Positions 63,059 to 64,000 of a stretch of DNA of 64,000 nt are shown one piece after another. The notes under the pieces are model-generated. The model did no database searches, had not been told where the DNA came from, and worked only from the letters and a program-made list of their open reading frames with translations. The DNA comes from Kerstersia gyiorum. GTDB lineage: Bacteria > Pseudomonadota > Gammaproteobacteria > Burkholderiales > Burkholderiaceae_B. The stretch is taken from NCBI RefSeq assembly GCF_004216755.1, contig NZ_SGWZ01000004.1, positions 210,158-274,157 on the forward strand. Reading direction: 5' to 3'. Position numbers and translations under genes: made by a program. The first letter of the stretch is position 1; each line of letters starts with the position of its first letter.

Positions 63059-64000
63059 ATGAACTCGGATACCTCTTGGCCTGCTTCACCGGCACGTGCC
63101 GCCGATGGTCCTCCCTGGCTGGGGTTGGCCGTGCTGTTGCTGGCGGGCTTTGTCACTATTTTCGACCTGTTTGTGGTCAACGTCGCCATTCCCGCCATGC
63201 AGTCCGGGCTAGGGGCAAGCCTGGCTCAGATCGGCTTTGTCGTGGCAGGCTACGAACTGGCATTTGGTGTTCTGCTGATCACTGGCGGGCGCCTGGGGGA
63301 CCTGTTTGGGCGCCGTCGTCTTTTCATGGCGGGCATGGTGAGCTTCACCCTGGCTTCAGCCCTGTGCGGCCTGGCGCCGGACGCTGCATTCCTGATCGGT
63401 GCACGGGTGCTGCAGGGGCTGGCAGCCGCACTGCTGTTTCCTCAGGTTTATGCCTCTATCCGAGTCAACTTCGAGGGCGATGACAGCCGCCGCGCCTTTG
63501 GCCTGTTGGGCATGACCCTGGGTCTGGCAGCCATTGCAGGGCAGGTGTTGGGCGGATGGCTGGTGCATGCCGATCTGTTCGGTTTGGGTTGGCGCAATAT
63601 TTTTCTCATCAATATCCCCATCGGTGTCTTTGCCATTGCAACAGCCCGCTTCATTCCCGAGTCCCGCGCTGCGCAACGCCCCTCGCTGGACTGGGGCGGG
63701 GTCGTACTGGTGAGCGCAGGGCTGACATTGCTGCTGGTGCCGCTTATCGAAGGGCCGGCGCAGCACTGGCCGGCCTGGAGCCTGCTTTCGTTCGCGCTTG
63801 CCGTGGCATTGCTGCTGTTGTTCCATCGGCAACAGGAATGGCGCCGGGAGGCGGGCGGGTTGCCATTGGTGGACATGCGGCTGCTGGGGCAGCGCCGCTT
63901 TGCGCTGGGCGCATTACTGGTGTTGCTGATCTATTCCACGGCCAGTTCATTTTTCCTGTGTTTTGCGTTACTGGTGCAAAACGGGCTGGGCCTGGACCCT
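63059..64000 (+). CDS. MFS efflux transporter, DHA2-like, 3' end cut by window
   Basis: 314 residues are visible from the ATG at 63059, with nine or more membrane segments. Landmarks: TIFDLFVVNVAIPAMQSGL in the first segment (the D-F-x-V-N-V-A-I-P form of the DHA2 motif), GGRLGDLFGRRRLFMAG between segments 2 and 3, and AGQVLGGWLVHADLFGLGWR in motif C. Divergent from the XRE/MmyB-type regulator, a frequent regulator-efflux pairing. Drug or metabolite substrate unknown. Confidence 0.9.
   Translation, partial: MNSDTSWPASPARAADGPPWLGLAVLLLAGFVTIFDLFVVNVAIPAMQSGLGASLAQIGFVVAGYELAFGVLLITGGRLGDLFGRRRLFMAGMVSFTLASALCGLAPDAAFLIGARVLQGLAAALLFPQVYASIRVNFEGDDSRRAFGLLGMTLGLAAIAGQVLGGWLVHADLFGLGWRNIFLINIPIGVFAIATARFIPESRAAQRPSLDWGGVVLVSAGLTLLLVPLIEGPAQHWPAWSLLSFALAVALLLLFHRQQEWRREAGGLPLVDMRLLGQRRFALGALLVLLIYSTASSFFLCFALLVQNGLGLDP

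Overview
The window reads as a chromosomal segment of a high-GC betaproteobacterium. Burkholderiales, and most likely Alcaligenaceae (Bordetella/Achromobacter relatives), fits best: polyhydroxybutyrate genes, TRAP transport, aromatic catabolism through CoA thioesters, and an aminotransferase-uvrB gene pair. The genus assignment is inference from gene content and base composition, because no rRNA gene is present. Genes are tightly packed and no tRNA, rRNA, CRISPR array or insertion sequence was seen.

Layout. 0-6 kb: 5' end of an aromatic aminotransferase gene, uvrB, a drug-efflux MFS gene and a classical biosynthetic thiolase. 6.3-11.3 kb: an export operon with the E. coli yhiI-rbbA-yhhJ gene order. 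11.3-24.7 kb: PHB and acetyl-phosphate genes (phaC-fabI on the minus strand; phaB, pta-like and ackA on the plus strand). These are split by a lower-GC exopolysaccharide/O-antigen-type block at 14.1-20.2 kb (Wzy-like, Wzx-like, two GT4 glycosyltransferases, initiating sugar transferase) and by an EamA transporter. 24.8-29.2 kb: an Fsr-like MFS gene, a DUF6232 gene and panD-panB-panC. 29.3-34.0 kb: a Cache-sensor two-component system divergent from cstA-ybdD. 34.2-38.2 kb: a broken GNAT gene, a DUF2239 gene, MarR-FUSC, and a second MarR gene.

The centrepiece is 38.2-61.9 kb, where all genes run on the plus strand and look like one catabolic system. In order they encode IorA/IorB, a MarR regulator, a 4HBT thioesterase, a 2-aminobenzoyl-CoA/salicylyl-CoA monooxygenase-OYE fusion, a gentisate-dioxygenase-like cupin, a FAH-family hydrolase, a nitrilase-family enzyme, a maleate isomerase, a cyclase/isatin-hydrolase-like enzyme, an oxygenase reductase, a two-subunit Rieske oxygenase, a CoA ligase, a thiolase-fold protein without thiolase catalytic residues, a DUF35 protein, an SDR and a DctP/Q/M TRAP transporter. 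My reading is an iad-type indole-3-acetate (auxin) degradation locus. The inferred route is: IAA is oxygenated to dioxindole-3-acetate; its CoA thioester is split by a thiolase-fold/DUF35 retro-aldolase to isatin and acetyl-CoA; isatin becomes isatinate, then 2-aminobenzoyl-CoA (IorAB), then 5-hydroxyanthraniloyl-CoA and 5-hydroxyanthranilate; ring cleavage gives maleamylpyruvate, then maleamate plus pyruvate, then maleate plus ammonia, then fumarate. Each family assignment rests on visible motifs. The step-by-step chemistry is inference. The main alternative is a salicylate/gentisate pathway.

Three promoters in the catabolic region share an AT-rich element (A[T/G]AAATAAA, 1-2 nt, TATTCA) that may be a common operator. 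The right edge (62.0-64 kb) holds an XRE/MmyB-type regulator divergent from a truncated DHA2-type MFS gene.
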